A stretch of DNA of 64,000 bases from Mesorhizobium liriopis (GCF_024053505.1 NZ_JAMXQS010000009.1:62001-126000), one strand, 5' to 3'. Positions 32,637 to 41,763 are shown, numbered from the stretch's first letter. The notes: a model not told the origin generated them from the sequence alone. Program-made: numbers and translations.

Positions 32637-35559
32637 GCAGACGCTCTCCTTCCGGATCGACGAAGTGGGCGGACACGACGCGCAGGCGCACGCTCTGGTT
32701 CTGGATCGGGTTGGCCGCGACGATCACTTCGCCCCGACGCGCCGCGCCGTCAGCCAGGAAACCCAGGCCGATGCTGGAGCCGATATGGGGCGAGAAGCAG
32801 GCGGAGGTGATCCAGCCCTGATCGGTCGCCGTCTCCTGTGTCGCGCCTTCCGCAAAAAGATGCGAGCCGGCGACCACAGGCTCGGACGGATCCACCGGCT
32901 GGAGGCCGACCAGCACGCGCGTGTCGGCGGCCAAGCCCTCGCGCCGCGACATCACCGCGCCAACCGAATCCTTCTTGGTCGAGACCATCCGGCCCATGCC
33001 CAGCATCTGCGCCGTGGTCTGGCCGTTCAGCTCGTTGCCGGCAGCATGGCCCTTCTCGATGCGCAACACGCCGAGCGCTTCGGTGCCGTAAGGCGTCGCG
33101 CCCAGATCCTGTCCCAGCTCGACCAGGCGCGCGAAGAGCGCATTGCCGTAGCGCGCGGGCACCGCGATCTCGTATGCCAGCTCGCCCGAGAACGAGATGC
33201 GGAAGAGGCGCGCGCGCGCGCCGCCGCAGACCGAGAGATTGGCGCAGGCCATGAAGGGGAAGGCCTCGTTCGACAGGTCGAACCCATCCACCACGCGTTC
33301 GAGCAGCTTGCGCGCGTTGGGACCCGCGACCGAGAACTGTGCCCAGGCATCGGTGGTCGAGATCAGCTGCACGTCGAGTTCGGGCCACAGGCACTGCCGC
33401 GCGAACTCCATGTGGCGGTAGACCGTGCCGGCATTCGCGGTGGTGGTCGTCACGACATAATGGGTCTCGCCCAGCCGCGCGCAGGTGCCGTCGTCCCAGG
33501 CCTGCCCGTCCTCGCGCAGCATCAGACCATAGCGAACCATGCCGGTCTTCAGGCTCTTCATCGCATTGCAATAGAGACGGTCGAGGAATTCGGCGGCGTC
33601 CGCGCCCTGCACATCAACCTTGCCGAGCGTGGTCACGTCGCAAATGCCCACGCCCTTGCGCGCCGCCAGAACCTCGCGGTCCACCGACTGCCTCCAGTGC
33701 GTTTCGCCGGGGCGCACGAAATACTGCGCGCGCATCCATTGGCCGACTTCCACGAAGACGGCGCCGTGGGCGGCCGCCCATGGGTGGCTCGGCGTCAGGC
33801 GGCGGGGGCGGAAATGCTCGCCCGTGTTGCCGCCGCCCAGGACGGAAATCGAAACCGGCGTGTAGGGCGGGCGGAAGATCGTGGTGCCCGTTTCGGCAAT
33901 GCCCTTGCCGGTCATCTCGGCCATCACGGCGAGGGCGGAAACATTCGCCGTCTTGCCCTGATCGGTCGCCATGCCGAGCGTGGTCCAGCGCTTGAGGTGC
34001 TCGACCGCGCGCATGTTCTCCTGATGCGAGAGCTTGACGTCCTTCACCGTCACGTCGTTCTGGAAATCGATCCAGGCGCGGTGCTTGCCCGGCACGTGCC
34101 AGAGCGGACGCAGGTTCAGTGGCGCGTCTTCGGCGGCGGGTAGTGCTGGCCGGCTCGCCGCGATCCCGAGGTCGTTCAGGGCACGGAGAGCGGCATCCGC
34201 GCCCGAAGCCAGTGCCGCATGCGTGGTGCCTTGGGCCGCCGCGGCGCCGGCGACGATCATACCACCGGGCAGGTCCGCGGGGGCCAGAAATGTCTGCTGC
34301 GCCTCGTCCCAGACAGGACGTCCGCGCTGATGGGAAGCGAGGTGCACGTTCGGGTTCCAGCCGCCCGATACGCCGAGCGCGCTACAGGCGATCCATTCGG
34401 TCTGGCCGCCGCGCGTGACGGCGACTGATTGAAGCCCGAGCCGTCCTTTGGAGCCGGACACGACCGCGTCGTTGATGACGCGATATGTGCCTTTCGCCTG
34501 TGCGTTGGGGCGTGAGTCCACGACCGCCGCGATCTCGACGCCGCGCGAGATGAGATCGAACGCGGTGCGGTGGCCATCATCGTTGTTGGTGAAGATCGCG
34601 ACGCGCTTCGCGGGGCTCACCGCCCAGCGATTGGCATAGGCGCGCAACGCGCCGCCCAGCATGATGCCGGGCCGGTCATTGTCCCGGAAGGGAATATGCC
34701 GCTCGGTGGCGCCGCCTGCCAGAACGGTGCGTTTGGCCGTGATGCGCCAAAGCGTCTGGCGGGGCTGGATGCCGGGCTCAGGCTTGTGATCCGACACGCG
34801 CTCGACCGCGCCATAGATGCCATGGTCGAAGGCGCCGAACACCGTGGTGCGACGAAGAATGCGCAGGTTGGAAAGGCTCGCGAACTCGGCTTCGAGGCTC
34901 GCAATCCATTCCGTGGCAGGCCGGTCGTCCAGCGAATGACTTTCGGCCAAGAGCCGCCCGCCCAGGCGGTGGTCCTCGTCGGCGAGGATAACTCTCGCTC
35001 CGGCCCGCGCGGCGGTCAGTGCCGCGGCAAGGCCGGCAGCGCCTGCGCCGACCACGAGCAGGTCGCAATGGAGGAAGCCCTTATCGTAGGCGTCGGGATC
35101 GCCTTGCATCGACAGGCTTCCAAGGCCCGCCGCGCGGCGGATCGCGGGCTCATAGAGCTTTTCCCAGAAGGCGCGGGGCCACATGAAGGTCTTGTAGTAG
35201 AAGCCTGCGGTGAGGAAATTGGCGAAGAGATCGTTGACCGCCATCGCGTCGAAGCGAAGCGAAGGCCACCGGTTCTGGCTCCGCGCCTGAAGCCCGTCGA
35301 AGAGTTCCACGGTCGTCGCACGCGTGTTGGGCTCGCGCCGCGCGCCATCGCGCAGTTCGACCAGCGCATTGGGCTCCTCGGAGCCCGCCGCGATGACCCC
35401 GCGCGGGCGGTGATACTTGAACGAGCGGCCCATCAGCCGCACATCGTTGGCGAGAAGGGCCGAGGCGAGCGTGTCGCCGGGATGGCCGGCATAGGTCTTG
35501 CCGTCAAAGGAAAAGCGCAGCGTCCGGCTGCGGTCGATCAGGCCGCCGGACAGTCTCAT
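32629..35559 (-). CDS. mgdC: N-methylglutamate dehydrogenase / sarcosine oxidase alpha subunit
   Basis: The 976-residue product has three parts. An N-terminal ferredoxin-like segment (about 8-90, SFDGKTYAGHPGDTLASALL) comes first. A dinucleotide-binding domain follows, with LLVVGAGAAGLAAALTAARAG near 170-190 and a second GGATERHIPFRDND region near 283. The C-terminal third, from about 580, is a folate-binding aminomethyltransferase-like domain (DVTTLGKVDVQG, FSVAGPNARKLLERVVDGFDL). This subunit oxidises via NAD/flavin and passes the one-carbon unit to tetrahydrofolate, giving 5,10-methylene-tetrahydrofolate. It overlaps mgdB by 4 bases. Confidence 0.92.
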   Translation of the reverse strand: MRLSGGLIDRSRTLRFSFDGKTYAGHPGDTLASALLANDVRLMGRSFKYHRPRGVIAAGSEEPNALVELRDGARREPNTRATTVELFDGLQARSQNRWPSLRFDAMAVNDLFANFLTAGFYYKTFMWPRAFWEKLYEPAIRRAAGLGSLSMQGDPDAYDKGFLHCDLLVVGAGAAGLAAALTAARAGARVILADEDHRLGGRLLAESHSLDDRPATEWIASLEAEFASLSNLRILRRTTVFGAFDHGIYGAVERVSDHKPEPGIQPRQTLWRITAKRTVLAGGATERHIPFRDNDRPGIMLGGALRAYANRWAVSPAKRVAIFTNNDDGHRTAFDLISRGVEIAAVVDSRPNAQAKGTYRVINDAVVSGSKGRLGLQSVAVTRGGQTEWIACSALGVSGGWNPNVHLASHQRGRPVWDEAQQTFLAPADLPGGMIVAGAAAAQGTTHAALASGADAALRALNDLGIAASRPALPAAEDAPLNLRPLWHVPGKHRAWIDFQNDVTVKDVKLSHQENMRAVEHLKRWTTLGMATDQGKTANVSALAVMAEMTGKGIAETGTTIFRPPYTPVSISVLGGGNTGEHFRPRRLTPSHPWAAAHGAVFVEVGQWMRAQYFVRPGETHWRQSVDREVLAARKGVGICDVTTLGKVDVQGADAAEFLDRLYCNAMKSLKTGMVRYGLMLREDGQAWDDGTCARLGETHYVVTTTTANAGTVYRHMEFARQCLWPELDVQLISTTDAWAQFSVAGPNARKLLERVVDGFDLSNEAFPFMACANLSVCGGARARLFRISFSGELAYEIAVPARYGNALFARLVELGQDLGATPYGTEALGVLRIEKGHAAGNELNGQTTAQMLGMGRMVSTKKDSVGAVMSRREGLAADTRVLVGLQPVDPSEPVVAGSHLFAEGATQETATDQGWITSACFSPHIGSSIGLGFLADGAARRGEVIVAANPIQNQSVRLRVVSAHFVDPEGERLRA

Positions 35560-35861
35560 GCCAGGTCTCCTCCGTCACGCGAGGCGCGGTTGCGTGCCAC
35601 CACGTCGCCGGCGAGTTCGGCACCCAGGATTTCGTGTGTCACCGTGTTTCGCGTCACCACCAGCCAGGAGCGGTCGCCCTGTTCGTGGAACCACAATTCA
35701 CGGTGCAGGCCGGCCGGGTTCTCGCGCAGGTAGACGTAAGGAAAGAACGTCTCGGCCGCATTCTCAGCCATGCCGTCCGGGCGCAGGAGAAGCGATGCGT
35801 CGCCGAGATAGGAGAACTCCTGCGCGTCGCGCAGGCCGAGCAAGGGATGGGGGATCAGCAT
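35556..35861 (-). CDS. mgdB: N-methylglutamate dehydrogenase / sarcosine oxidase delta subunit without zinc cysteines
   Basis: The 101-residue product is SoxD-like by size, position and the FSYLGDA and RELWFHEQGDRSWLVVTRNT segments. Typical delta subunits bind zinc with a CPxCG motif near the N-terminus and an H-x3-C motif near residue 60. Here the first is HPLLG and the second is HEQGD, so three of the four ligands are missing and the protein contains no cysteine. It should still pack in the heterotetramer, but without metal. It is 10 bases after mgdA and overlaps mgdC by 4 bases. Confidence 0.88.
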   Translation of the reverse strand: MLIPHPLLGLRDAQEFSYLGDASLLLRPDGMAENAAETFFPYVYLRENPAGLHRELWFHEQGDRSWLVVTRNTVTHEILGAELAGDVVARNRASRDGGDLA

Positions 35862-35871
35862 GGAACTGGCC

Positions 35872-37125
35872 TCAATGCAGGTTCGGCTGGGCGCCCGCGC
35901 CCTTTTCGTCGATCACGGTGCCGCGCTGGAACCGGTCGAGCCGGTAGGCGCCAGCCGTTTCGTGGGGGCGGTCGGTGGCGAGCAGGTGCGCGAACGCGTA
36001 ACCGGATGCGGGCGTCGCCTTGAAGCCGCCATAGCACCAGCCGGAATTGAGATAGAGCCCGTCGATCGGGGTGCGGTCGATGATCGGCGAGCCGTCCATC
36101 GACATGTCCATGATGCCGCCCCACATGCGCAGGAGCCGCGCGCGGCCGATCATCGGCATCACCGCCATGCCGCCTTCGGCGACATCCTCGACGGTCGGCA
36201 GGTTGCCGCGCTGCGCATAGGAATTGTAGCCGTCGATATCGCCGCCGAAGACGAGGCCGCCTTTGTCGGACTGGCTGATATAGAAATGGCCCGCGCCGAA
36301 GGTGATCACGCCCGGAATGGTCGGCTTCAACCCTTCGGAGACAAAGGCCTGCAGGACATGGCTTTCGATCGGCAGCTGCCCCATGCCGGCCTGAGCCATC
36401 ACGCGGGAGGTGGAGCCCGCGACTGCGACACCGACCTTCTTGGCGCCGATGAACCCACGCGAAGTCTCGACGCCCTTGACCGTGCCGTTCTCGATACGGA
36501 AACCCGTCACTTCGCAGTTCTGGATGAGGTCCACGCCTGCACGGTCGGCGCCGCGCGCATAGCCCCAGGCCACGCCGTCATGGCGGGCCGTGCCGCCGCG
36601 TCGCTGCAGGAGCCCGCCTTTGACCGGGAAACGCGCATTGTCGAAATTGAGGAACGGGATCATCGCGCGCAGCGCGTCGCGCTCCAGAAGCTCGGCATCG
36701 GCACCTGCCAGGATCGCCGCATTGCCGCGCCGGCGATAGGCGTCGCGCTGGCCGTCGGTGTGGAACAGGTTGACCACGCCGCGCTGGCTGACCATCGCGT
36801 TGAAGTTGAACTCCTGCTCGAGGTTTTCCCAAAGCTTCATCGAGAATTCGTAGAAGGGCTCGTTGCCGGGCAGCAGGTAGTTCGAGCGGATGATGGTGGT
36901 GTTACGCCCGATATTGCCCGAACCGAGCCAGCCCTTTTCGAGTACCGCGATGCGCGACTGCTTGAAGGTGTTGGCGAGATAATAGGCCGTCGCCAAGCCA
37001 TGTCCGCCGCCGCCCACGATCACGGTATCGTACGCGGCCTGGGGCTCTGGATCGCGCCACAGCGGACGCCAGCCTTTGTGCCCGCGGAGGGCTTCCTGCA
37101 AGACGCGGAATGCTGAATAGCGCAT
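35872..37125 (-). CDS. mgdA: N-methylglutamate dehydrogenase / sarcosine oxidase beta subunit
   Basis: The product has 417 residues from ATG 37125. It is a flavin-dependent amine oxidase fold with YDTVIVGGGGHGLATAYYLA near 33-52 and LEKGWLGSGNIGRN. The segment GGTARHDGVAWGYARGAD near 180 carries the histidine expected to hold covalent FMN. C-terminal MDGSPIIDRTPIDGLYLNSGW and GFKATPASG complete the flavin site. The beta subunit binds the amine substrate. It is the first gene of the mgdABCD-purU operon, and an AraC-type regulator is divergent from it. Confidence 0.92.
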   Translation of the reverse strand: MRYSAFRVLQEALRGHKGWRPLWRDPEPQAAYDTVIVGGGGHGLATAYYLANTFKQSRIAVLEKGWLGSGNIGRNTTIIRSNYLLPGNEPFYEFSMKLWENLEQEFNFNAMVSQRGVVNLFHTDGQRDAYRRRGNAAILAGADAELLERDALRAMIPFLNFDNARFPVKGGLLQRRGGTARHDGVAWGYARGADRAGVDLIQNCEVTGFRIENGTVKGVETSRGFIGAKKVGVAVAGSTSRVMAQAGMGQLPIESHVLQAFVSEGLKPTIPGVITFGAGHFYISQSDKGGLVFGGDIDGYNSYAQRGNLPTVEDVAEGGMAVMPMIGRARLLRMWGGIMDMSMDGSPIIDRTPIDGLYLNSGWCYGGFKATPASGYAFAHLLATDRPHETAGAYRLDRFQRGTVIDEKGAGAQPNLH

Positions 37126-37186
37126 TCTCGGCCACTCCCGGATCATTCGAAAATCGAACTCTGTCTAGCGTAGCGAAGCGGCTTTG

Positions 37187-37214
37187 ACTTGTCATAAAGT
37201 GACGAGAACTTGTC
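37187..37214. promoter_or_regulatory. Two direct repeats, possible AraC-type operator
   Basis: ACTTGTC occurs at 37187-37193 and 37208-37214, start-to-start 21 bases or two helical turns, between the divergent mgdA and regulator genes. This spacing is usual for AraC-family half-sites. Confidence 0.45.
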
Positions 37215-37246
37215 TTCCGGCGAAGCGCGTGATCTCAGTGTTTCCC

Positions 37247-38257
37247 GTGAAACAAACCGGAGCGGCTTTGAGCGATCAGGATGCGATGCGGGTGGGGTTC
37301 ATCCTGACACCCTCCTATGCGCTGATGTCGCTCGCCTCCGCCGTAGAACCATTGCGGGCGGCCAACCTCCTTGCGGGATGCGAGCTTTACCGCGTGTCGT
37401 TTCTTTCCGTTGCGGGTGGCTTCATGGCGTCGACGGCAGGCGGCGGGTTCATGACCGCGCCGCTGGCTGCAGCCATGCAAAGCGAGGCGGATATCCCGGA
37501 CCTCGTTTTCGTGGTGGCCGGCGGCAATCCCATGCTGTTCGCCGATGCCGAGCTCGACCGGAGCCTTCGGCAGCTCCAGCGAAAGCGCGTCGCGCTGGGC
37601 GGCATTTCGGGCGGGCCGGCCATTCTGGCAAAGGCCGGATTGATGGAAGGGCGGCGCTTCACCGTGCATTGGGAGCACCTCGACGCGTTGCGCGAATATG
37701 CGCCCGATCTTTTGCTCGAACACGCGCTCTACGTGATCGACCGCGACCGCTATTCATGCGCCGGCGGGGTCGCCGCCATCGACATGATGGGCGCGCTGAT
37801 CGCCCGCCAGCATGGGGCGTCCTTCGCGCGCGATGTCAGCGACTGGTTCATCCATCCGGGTCTGCGCAAGGCGGATCAGCCGCAATTGGAGCAGGCGGGC
37901 CAGAGGCTCGGTTTTCCTCATCCGGTGCTCGAGGCGGCGGTGGAACTGATGAGCACCCATATTGCCGATCCCTTGAGCCCCGAACAGATCGCCTCGCTCT
38001 CGGGCGTGGGCCTGCGCCAGCTTCAACGCCTGTTCGCCGAGCGTCTGGGTGCGCGCATGATGGTGTTTTACCGCGACCTGCGGCTGGCCAAGGCCGATCA
38101 GCTTCTGCAGCAGACCGCACTTCCCGTGCTCGAGATCGCGTTGATGAGCGGCTTTGCGAGTGCCGCGCATTTCTCGCGCGCGTTCGCCGAAAAGTATGGT
38201 GCGGCACCGCGCGAAAGGCGACGTGCCGCGCTGAAGATGCCGTCGGCTACGCAATAG
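37247..38257 (+). CDS. GlxA-type transcriptional regulator (DJ-1/PfpI domain plus AraC DNA-binding domain)
   Basis: The product is about 336 residues. The start is uncertain: GTG 37247, TTG 37268 behind GGAG and ATG 37286 all give the typical MRVGFILTPSYALM entry. Residues to about 190 form a class I amidotransferase-like sensor domain (SLASAVEPLRAANLL, FVVAGGNPMLF, GGISGGPAILAKAGLM). The C-terminal 100 residues are an AraC helix-turn-helix pair (LSPEQIASLSGVGLRQLQRLF and VLEIALMSGFASAAHFSRAF). In related bacteria such regulators activate amine-catabolic operons. The divergent position to mgdA and the direct repeats make mgdABCD its likely target. Confidence 0.88.
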   Translation: MKQTGAALSDQDAMRVGFILTPSYALMSLASAVEPLRAANLLAGCELYRVSFLSVAGGFMASTAGGGFMTAPLAAAMQSEADIPDLVFVVAGGNPMLFADAELDRSLRQLQRKRVALGGISGGPAILAKAGLMEGRRFTVHWEHLDALREYAPDLLLEHALYVIDRDRYSCAGGVAAIDMMGALIARQHGASFARDVSDWFIHPGLRKADQPQLEQAGQRLGFPHPVLEAAVELMSTHIADPLSPEQIASLSGVGLRQLQRLFAERLGARMMVFYRDLRLAKADQLLQQTALPVLEIALMSGFASAAHFSRAFAEKYGAAPRERRRAALKMPSATQ

Positions 38258-38263
38258 AAAACG

Positions 38264-38285
38264 GGGCGGCACAACCGCGCCGCCC
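38264..38285. terminator. Hairpin between convergent regulator and gmaS
   Basis: GGGCGGC and GCCGCCC form a 7-base stem with an 8-base loop, just after the regulator stop and an AAAA run. It can serve both convergent genes. Confidence 0.5.
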
Positions 38286-38305
38286 GCCGGATTTGTCGGC
38301 AGCAC

Positions 38306-39613
38306 TCACACGTCGAGCGTGGTTTCGCGCTCCCATTCCGTGAAGTGGGCGCAATAGCTGTCCCATTCGCGGCGCTTGAGCTTGAGATAGGCGCTCGAGA
38401 AGTCGCGGCCGAGCGCGTCCTGCAACTCGTCGTCCTTCTCATAATCGCGCAGCGCGTCGAGCAGGTTGAGCGGTAGGCGCGGCGCATCGGTAACCGTGTG
38501 GCCGTCCTTGTACATGTCGATGTCGTAGTGCCGGCCCGGATCGGCTTGATGGCGGATGCCGCTCAGGCCGGCCGCGATGATCACGGCCTGCAGGAGATAG
38601 GGATTCGCAGCGCCGTCGGGCAGGCGCAGTTCGAAGCGGCCGGGGCCGGGCACGCGCACCATATGGGTGCGGTTGTTGCCGGTCCAGGTCACGGTGTTGG
38701 GTGCCCAGGTCGCGCCCGAGATCGTGCGTGGCGCGTTGATGCGCTTGTAGGAATTGACCGTCGGATTGGTGATGGCGGCAAGGGCCGAGGCATGGCGCAT
38801 GATGCCGCCCAGAAACTCCTTGCCGCGCGCTGACAACCCGAAGGGCATCGCGCTATCGGCAAAGGCGTTGGTCTTGCCGTCCACGTCCCAGACCGAGATA
38901 TGGGCGTGGCAGCCGCTGCCCGTCAGCCCCTTGAAGGGTTTGGGCATGAAGGTGGCGCGCAGCCCGTGCTTCTCGGCGACCGACTTCACCATGAATTTGA
39001 AGAAGGAGTGCTTGTCGGCGGTCGCGAGCGCGTCGTCATATTCCCAGTTCATCTCGAACTGGCCGTTCGCGTCCTCGTGGTCGTTCTGGTAGGGCTTCCA
39101 GCCGAGTTCGAGCATGTGGTCGCAGATTTCGGCGATCACGTCATAGCGCCGCATCACGGCCTGCTGGTCGTAGCAGGGCTTCTCGGCCTTGTCGTATTCG
39201 TCCGAGATGACACTGCCATCGGGTGACACGAGAAAGAATTCGGGCTCGACGCCCGTCTTGACCCGCAAGCCCTGTTCGGCCGCCTCACCGACCAGCCGCT
39301 TGAGCAGCACGCGCGGCGCCTGCGCCACCGGCTTGTCTTCCATCACGCAATCGGCCGCGACCCAGGCGACTTCCTTTTTCCACGGCAGCTGGATCACCGA
39401 AGACGGGTCGGGCAGCGCGAAAAGGTCGGGGTGGGCCGGCGTCAGGTCGAGCCATGTGGCGAAGCCCGCAAAGCCCGCGCCGTCCTTTTGCATGTCGGCG
39501 ATGGCCTGTGCCGGAACCAGCTTGGCGCGCTGGCCGCCGAACAAGTCCGTGTAGGAGATCATGAAATATTTGATGCCGTGCTCGGCGGCGAAGTCCTTGA
39601 GTTGGAGCGTCAA
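38306..39613 (-). CDS. gmaS: Gamma-glutamylmethylamide synthetase / GlnT-type glutamine synthetase
   Basis: The product has 435 residues. The start is TTG 39613, placed by an AAGGGGAA ribosome site 5 bases before it. Glutamine synthetase motifs are complete: GVEPEFFLVSP (about 120), NGQFEMNWEYDDAL (about 185), GSGCHAHISVWD (about 232) and RVPGPGRFELRLPDGAANPY (about 328). The GlnT/GmaS group ligates an amine to glutamate with ATP. With mgsABC, mgdABCD and a permease linked, methylamine as the amine and gamma-glutamylmethylamide as product is the best reading; ammonia or another amine remains possible. A strong hairpin separates it from mgsC. Confidence 0.9.
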   Translation of the reverse strand: MTLQLKDFAAEHGIKYFMISYTDLFGGQRAKLVPAQAIADMQKDGAGFAGFATWLDLTPAHPDLFALPDPSSVIQLPWKKEVAWVAADCVMEDKPVAQAPRVLLKRLVGEAAEQGLRVKTGVEPEFFLVSPDGSVISDEYDKAEKPCYDQQAVMRRYDVIAEICDHMLELGWKPYQNDHEDANGQFEMNWEYDDALATADKHSFFKFMVKSVAEKHGLRATFMPKPFKGLTGSGCHAHISVWDVDGKTNAFADSAMPFGLSARGKEFLGGIMRHASALAAITNPTVNSYKRINAPRTISGATWAPNTVTWTGNNRTHMVRVPGPGRFELRLPDGAANPYLLQAVIIAAGLSGIRHQADPGRHYDIDMYKDGHTVTDAPRLPLNLLDALRDYEKDDELQDALGRDFSSAYLKLKRREWDSYCAHFTEWERETTLDV

Positions 39614-39649
39614 TGCAGTTCCCCTTGCCTTTTATGCTTTTGAAAATGA

Positions 39650-39685
39650 TCGGGCCCGGCAGCTCTCCCAAACTGCCGGGCCCGA
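39650..39685 (-). terminator. Strong hairpin between mgsC and gmaS
   Basis: TCGGGCCCGGCAG and CTGCCGGGCCCGA form a perfect 13-base stem with a 10-base loop. It starts 7 bases after the mgsC stop and is followed on the minus strand by ATCATTTTC. It should attenuate transcription of gmaS or stabilise the upstream messenger. Confidence 0.65.
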
Positions 39686-39692
39686 CGATCGG

Positions 39693-41021
39693 TCAGAACC
39701 CCCCTTTGCCCGGCACCCAGGAGGTGCCCGCCAATGGCACCTGGGCCATGGCCGAGGCCTCGATGGTGAGGGCGCAGAGGTCTTCGGGTTCGAGATTGTG
39801 CAGGTGGTTCTTGCCGCAGGCGCGCGCGATGGTCTGCGCTTCGAGCGTCATCACCTTGAGATAGTTGGCGAGACGGCGGCCGGCGATCACGGGATCGAGG
39901 CGTGAAGCGAGTTCCGGGTCCTGCGTGGTGATGCCCGCCGGGTCGCGGCCCTCGTGCCAGTCGTCATAGGCACCGGCCGTGGTGCCGAGCTTGCGGTATT
40001 CCTCTTCCCAGCGCGGATCGTTGTCGCCGATGGCAACGAGGGCTGCCGTGCCGATGGCGACCGCGTCGGCGCCGAGCGCCAAGGCTTTCGCCACATCCGC
40101 GCCCGAGCGAATGCCGCCCGAGATGATGAGCTGCACCTTGCGATGCATGCCCAGATCCTGAAGCGCCTGAACGGCGGGGCGGATGCAGGCCAGCGTCGGC
40201 ATGCCGACATTCTCGATGAACACGTCCTGCGTGGCCGCCGTGCCACCCTGCATGCCGTCGAGCACGACCACATCGGCGCCGGCCTTTACCGCGAGTGCCG
40301 TGTCATAATAGGGGCGTGCGCCGCCGACCTTGACGTAGATCGGCTTTTCCCAATCGGTGATCTCGCGCAACTCGTTGATCTTGATCTCGAGATCGTCCGG
40401 GCCAGTCCAGTCGGGGTGGCGGCAGGCCGAGCGCTGGTCGATGCCTTCGGGCAGGTTGCGCATCTTGGCGACCCGGGGGGAAATCTTCTGGCCGAGCAGC
40501 ATGCCGCCGCCGCCGGGCTTCGCACCCTGGCCGACCACGACTTCGATCGCGTCCGCGCGGCGCAGGTCGCGCGGGTTCATGCCATAGCGCGAGGGGAGAT
40601 ACTGATAGACGAGCGTCTGGCTGTGGCCGCGCTCCTCGTCGGTCATGCCGCCATCGCCCGTGGTGGTCGAGGTGCCCGACAGCGTCGCGCCGCGCCCGAG
40701 CGCTTCCTTGGCGTTGCCGGAAAGCGCGCCGAAGCTCATGCCGGCGATGGTGACGGGAATCTTCAGCTTGATCGGCTTTCTCGCAAAGCGGGTGCCGAGC
40801 GTGACGGAGGTGTCGCAGCGCTCGCGATAGCCTTCGAGCGGGTAGCGCGAGATCGAGGCGCCGAGGAACAGGAGGTCGTCGAAGTGCGGAACCTTGCGCT
40901 TGGTGCCGCCGCCGCGAATGTCGTAGATGCCGGTCGCCGCCGCGCGGCGGATCTCGGCCATGGTCGCATCGTCGAAGGTCGCAGACTTGCGCGGCGGGGT
41001 GGGCGGATTGTGATAGCTCAT
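39693..41021 (-). CDS. mgsC: N-methylglutamate synthase subunit C (glutamate synthase FMN domain-like)
   Basis: The 442-residue product matches the central FMN-binding domain of glutamate synthase. Motifs are IPVTIAGMSFGALSGNAKEAL (about 85-105), GDGGMTDEERG, VVGQGAKPGGGGMLLGQKIS, YVKVGGARPYYD, VVLDGMQGGTAATQD and ISGGIRSGADVAKALALGADAVAIGTAAL (about 305-335). The usual 3Fe-4S C-x5-C-x4-C set is not present; only isolated cysteines remain near ACGKNHLHNLEPEDLC. It would form N-methylglutamate with MgsA and MgsB. Also known as GlxD in rhizobia. Confidence 0.92.
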   Translation of the reverse strand: MSYHNPPTPPRKSATFDDATMAEIRRAAATGIYDIRGGGTKRKVPHFDDLLFLGASISRYPLEGYRERCDTSVTLGTRFARKPIKLKIPVTIAGMSFGALSGNAKEALGRGATLSGTSTTTGDGGMTDEERGHSQTLVYQYLPSRYGMNPRDLRRADAIEVVVGQGAKPGGGGMLLGQKISPRVAKMRNLPEGIDQRSACRHPDWTGPDDLEIKINELREITDWEKPIYVKVGGARPYYDTALAVKAGADVVVLDGMQGGTAATQDVFIENVGMPTLACIRPAVQALQDLGMHRKVQLIISGGIRSGADVAKALALGADAVAIGTAALVAIGDNDPRWEEEYRKLGTTAGAYDDWHEGRDPAGITTQDPELASRLDPVIAGRRLANYLKVMTLEAQTIARACGKNHLHNLEPEDLCALTIEASAMAQVPLAGTSWVPGKGGF

Positions 41022-41039
41022 GATCGATTGTTTCTCCGC

Positions 41040-41726
41040 TCAGTAGGCGTCGGCATTGTCGATGTTGAAGGTGTAGAGCGTGCGGGCCGAGCCGTAGCGC
41101 TTGAAGTCTTCCGGCTTGGCATCGGACACGCCGGCCTTTTCGAGAAGCGCGCCGAGAGCCTCGATGTGCTCAGGCCGCATTTCCTTTTCGATGCAGTCGG
41201 CGCCGAGGCTCTTGACCGAGCCGCGCACGAAAAGACGCGCCTCGTAGAGTGAGTCGCCCAGCGCATCACCCGCGTCGCCCAGAACCACGAGATTGCCGGA
41301 CTGCGCCATGAAGGCCGACATGTGCCCGATCGAGCCGTGCACCACGATGTCGATGCCCTTCATCGAGATGCCGCAGCGCGAAGCGGCGTTGCCCTTGATG
41401 ACGAGCAGCCCACCACGCCCGGTGGCGCCCGCATATTGCGAGGCGTCGCCCTCGATCACGACCGTGCCCGACATCATGTTCTCGGCCACGCCGGGACCGG
41501 CTGAGCCGTGCACGGTGACCGTGCCGCCGTCATTCATGCCCGCGCAATAATAGCCGACCGAGCCCTTCACCTCGACGGAAACGGGCGCGTCGATGCCGAC
41601 CGCCACCGAATGGTGGCCGCGCGGGTTGACGACCTCGAAGGCCGTGTCGTTGGCGCCGTCCTTGATGTCGTGAAGGGCTTGGTTGAACTCGCGCAGCGGC
41701 GTGACGGAAAGGTCGAAAACGGGCAT
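41040..41726 (-). CDS. mgsB: N-methylglutamate synthase subunit B (glutamate synthase C-terminal beta-helix domain)
   Basis: The 228-residue product starts at ATG 41726 (MPVFDLSVTPLREFN). The body is the right-handed beta-helix of the glutamate synthase C-terminal (GXGXG) domain, with repeated turns such as GYYCAGMNDGGTVTVHGSAG, NMMSGTVVIEGDAS, GRGGLLVIKGNAAS and GNLVVLGDAGDALG. In full-length glutamate synthase it holds the two active centres together. It is 18 bases before mgsC and 37 bases after mgsA. Known as GlxC in rhizobia. Confidence 0.92.
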   Translation of the reverse strand: MPVFDLSVTPLREFNQALHDIKDGANDTAFEVVNPRGHHSVAVGIDAPVSVEVKGSVGYYCAGMNDGGTVTVHGSAGPGVAENMMSGTVVIEGDASQYAGATGRGGLLVIKGNAASRCGISMKGIDIVVHGSIGHMSAFMAQSGNLVVLGDAGDALGDSLYEARLFVRGSVKSLGADCIEKEMRPEHIEALGALLEKAGVSDAKPEDFKRYGSARTLYTFNIDNADAY

Positions 41727-41763
41727 CGGAAATCCTGAGAGGGAAGGAATGGAGAGGCGCGGC

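Noticed and set aside
35872-37125. Plain sarcosine oxidase operon
   Set aside because: soxBDAG-like genes alone would fit, but the adjoining mgsABC and gmaS genes make N-methylglutamate dehydrogenase the better reading. Sarcosine activity cannot be excluded.
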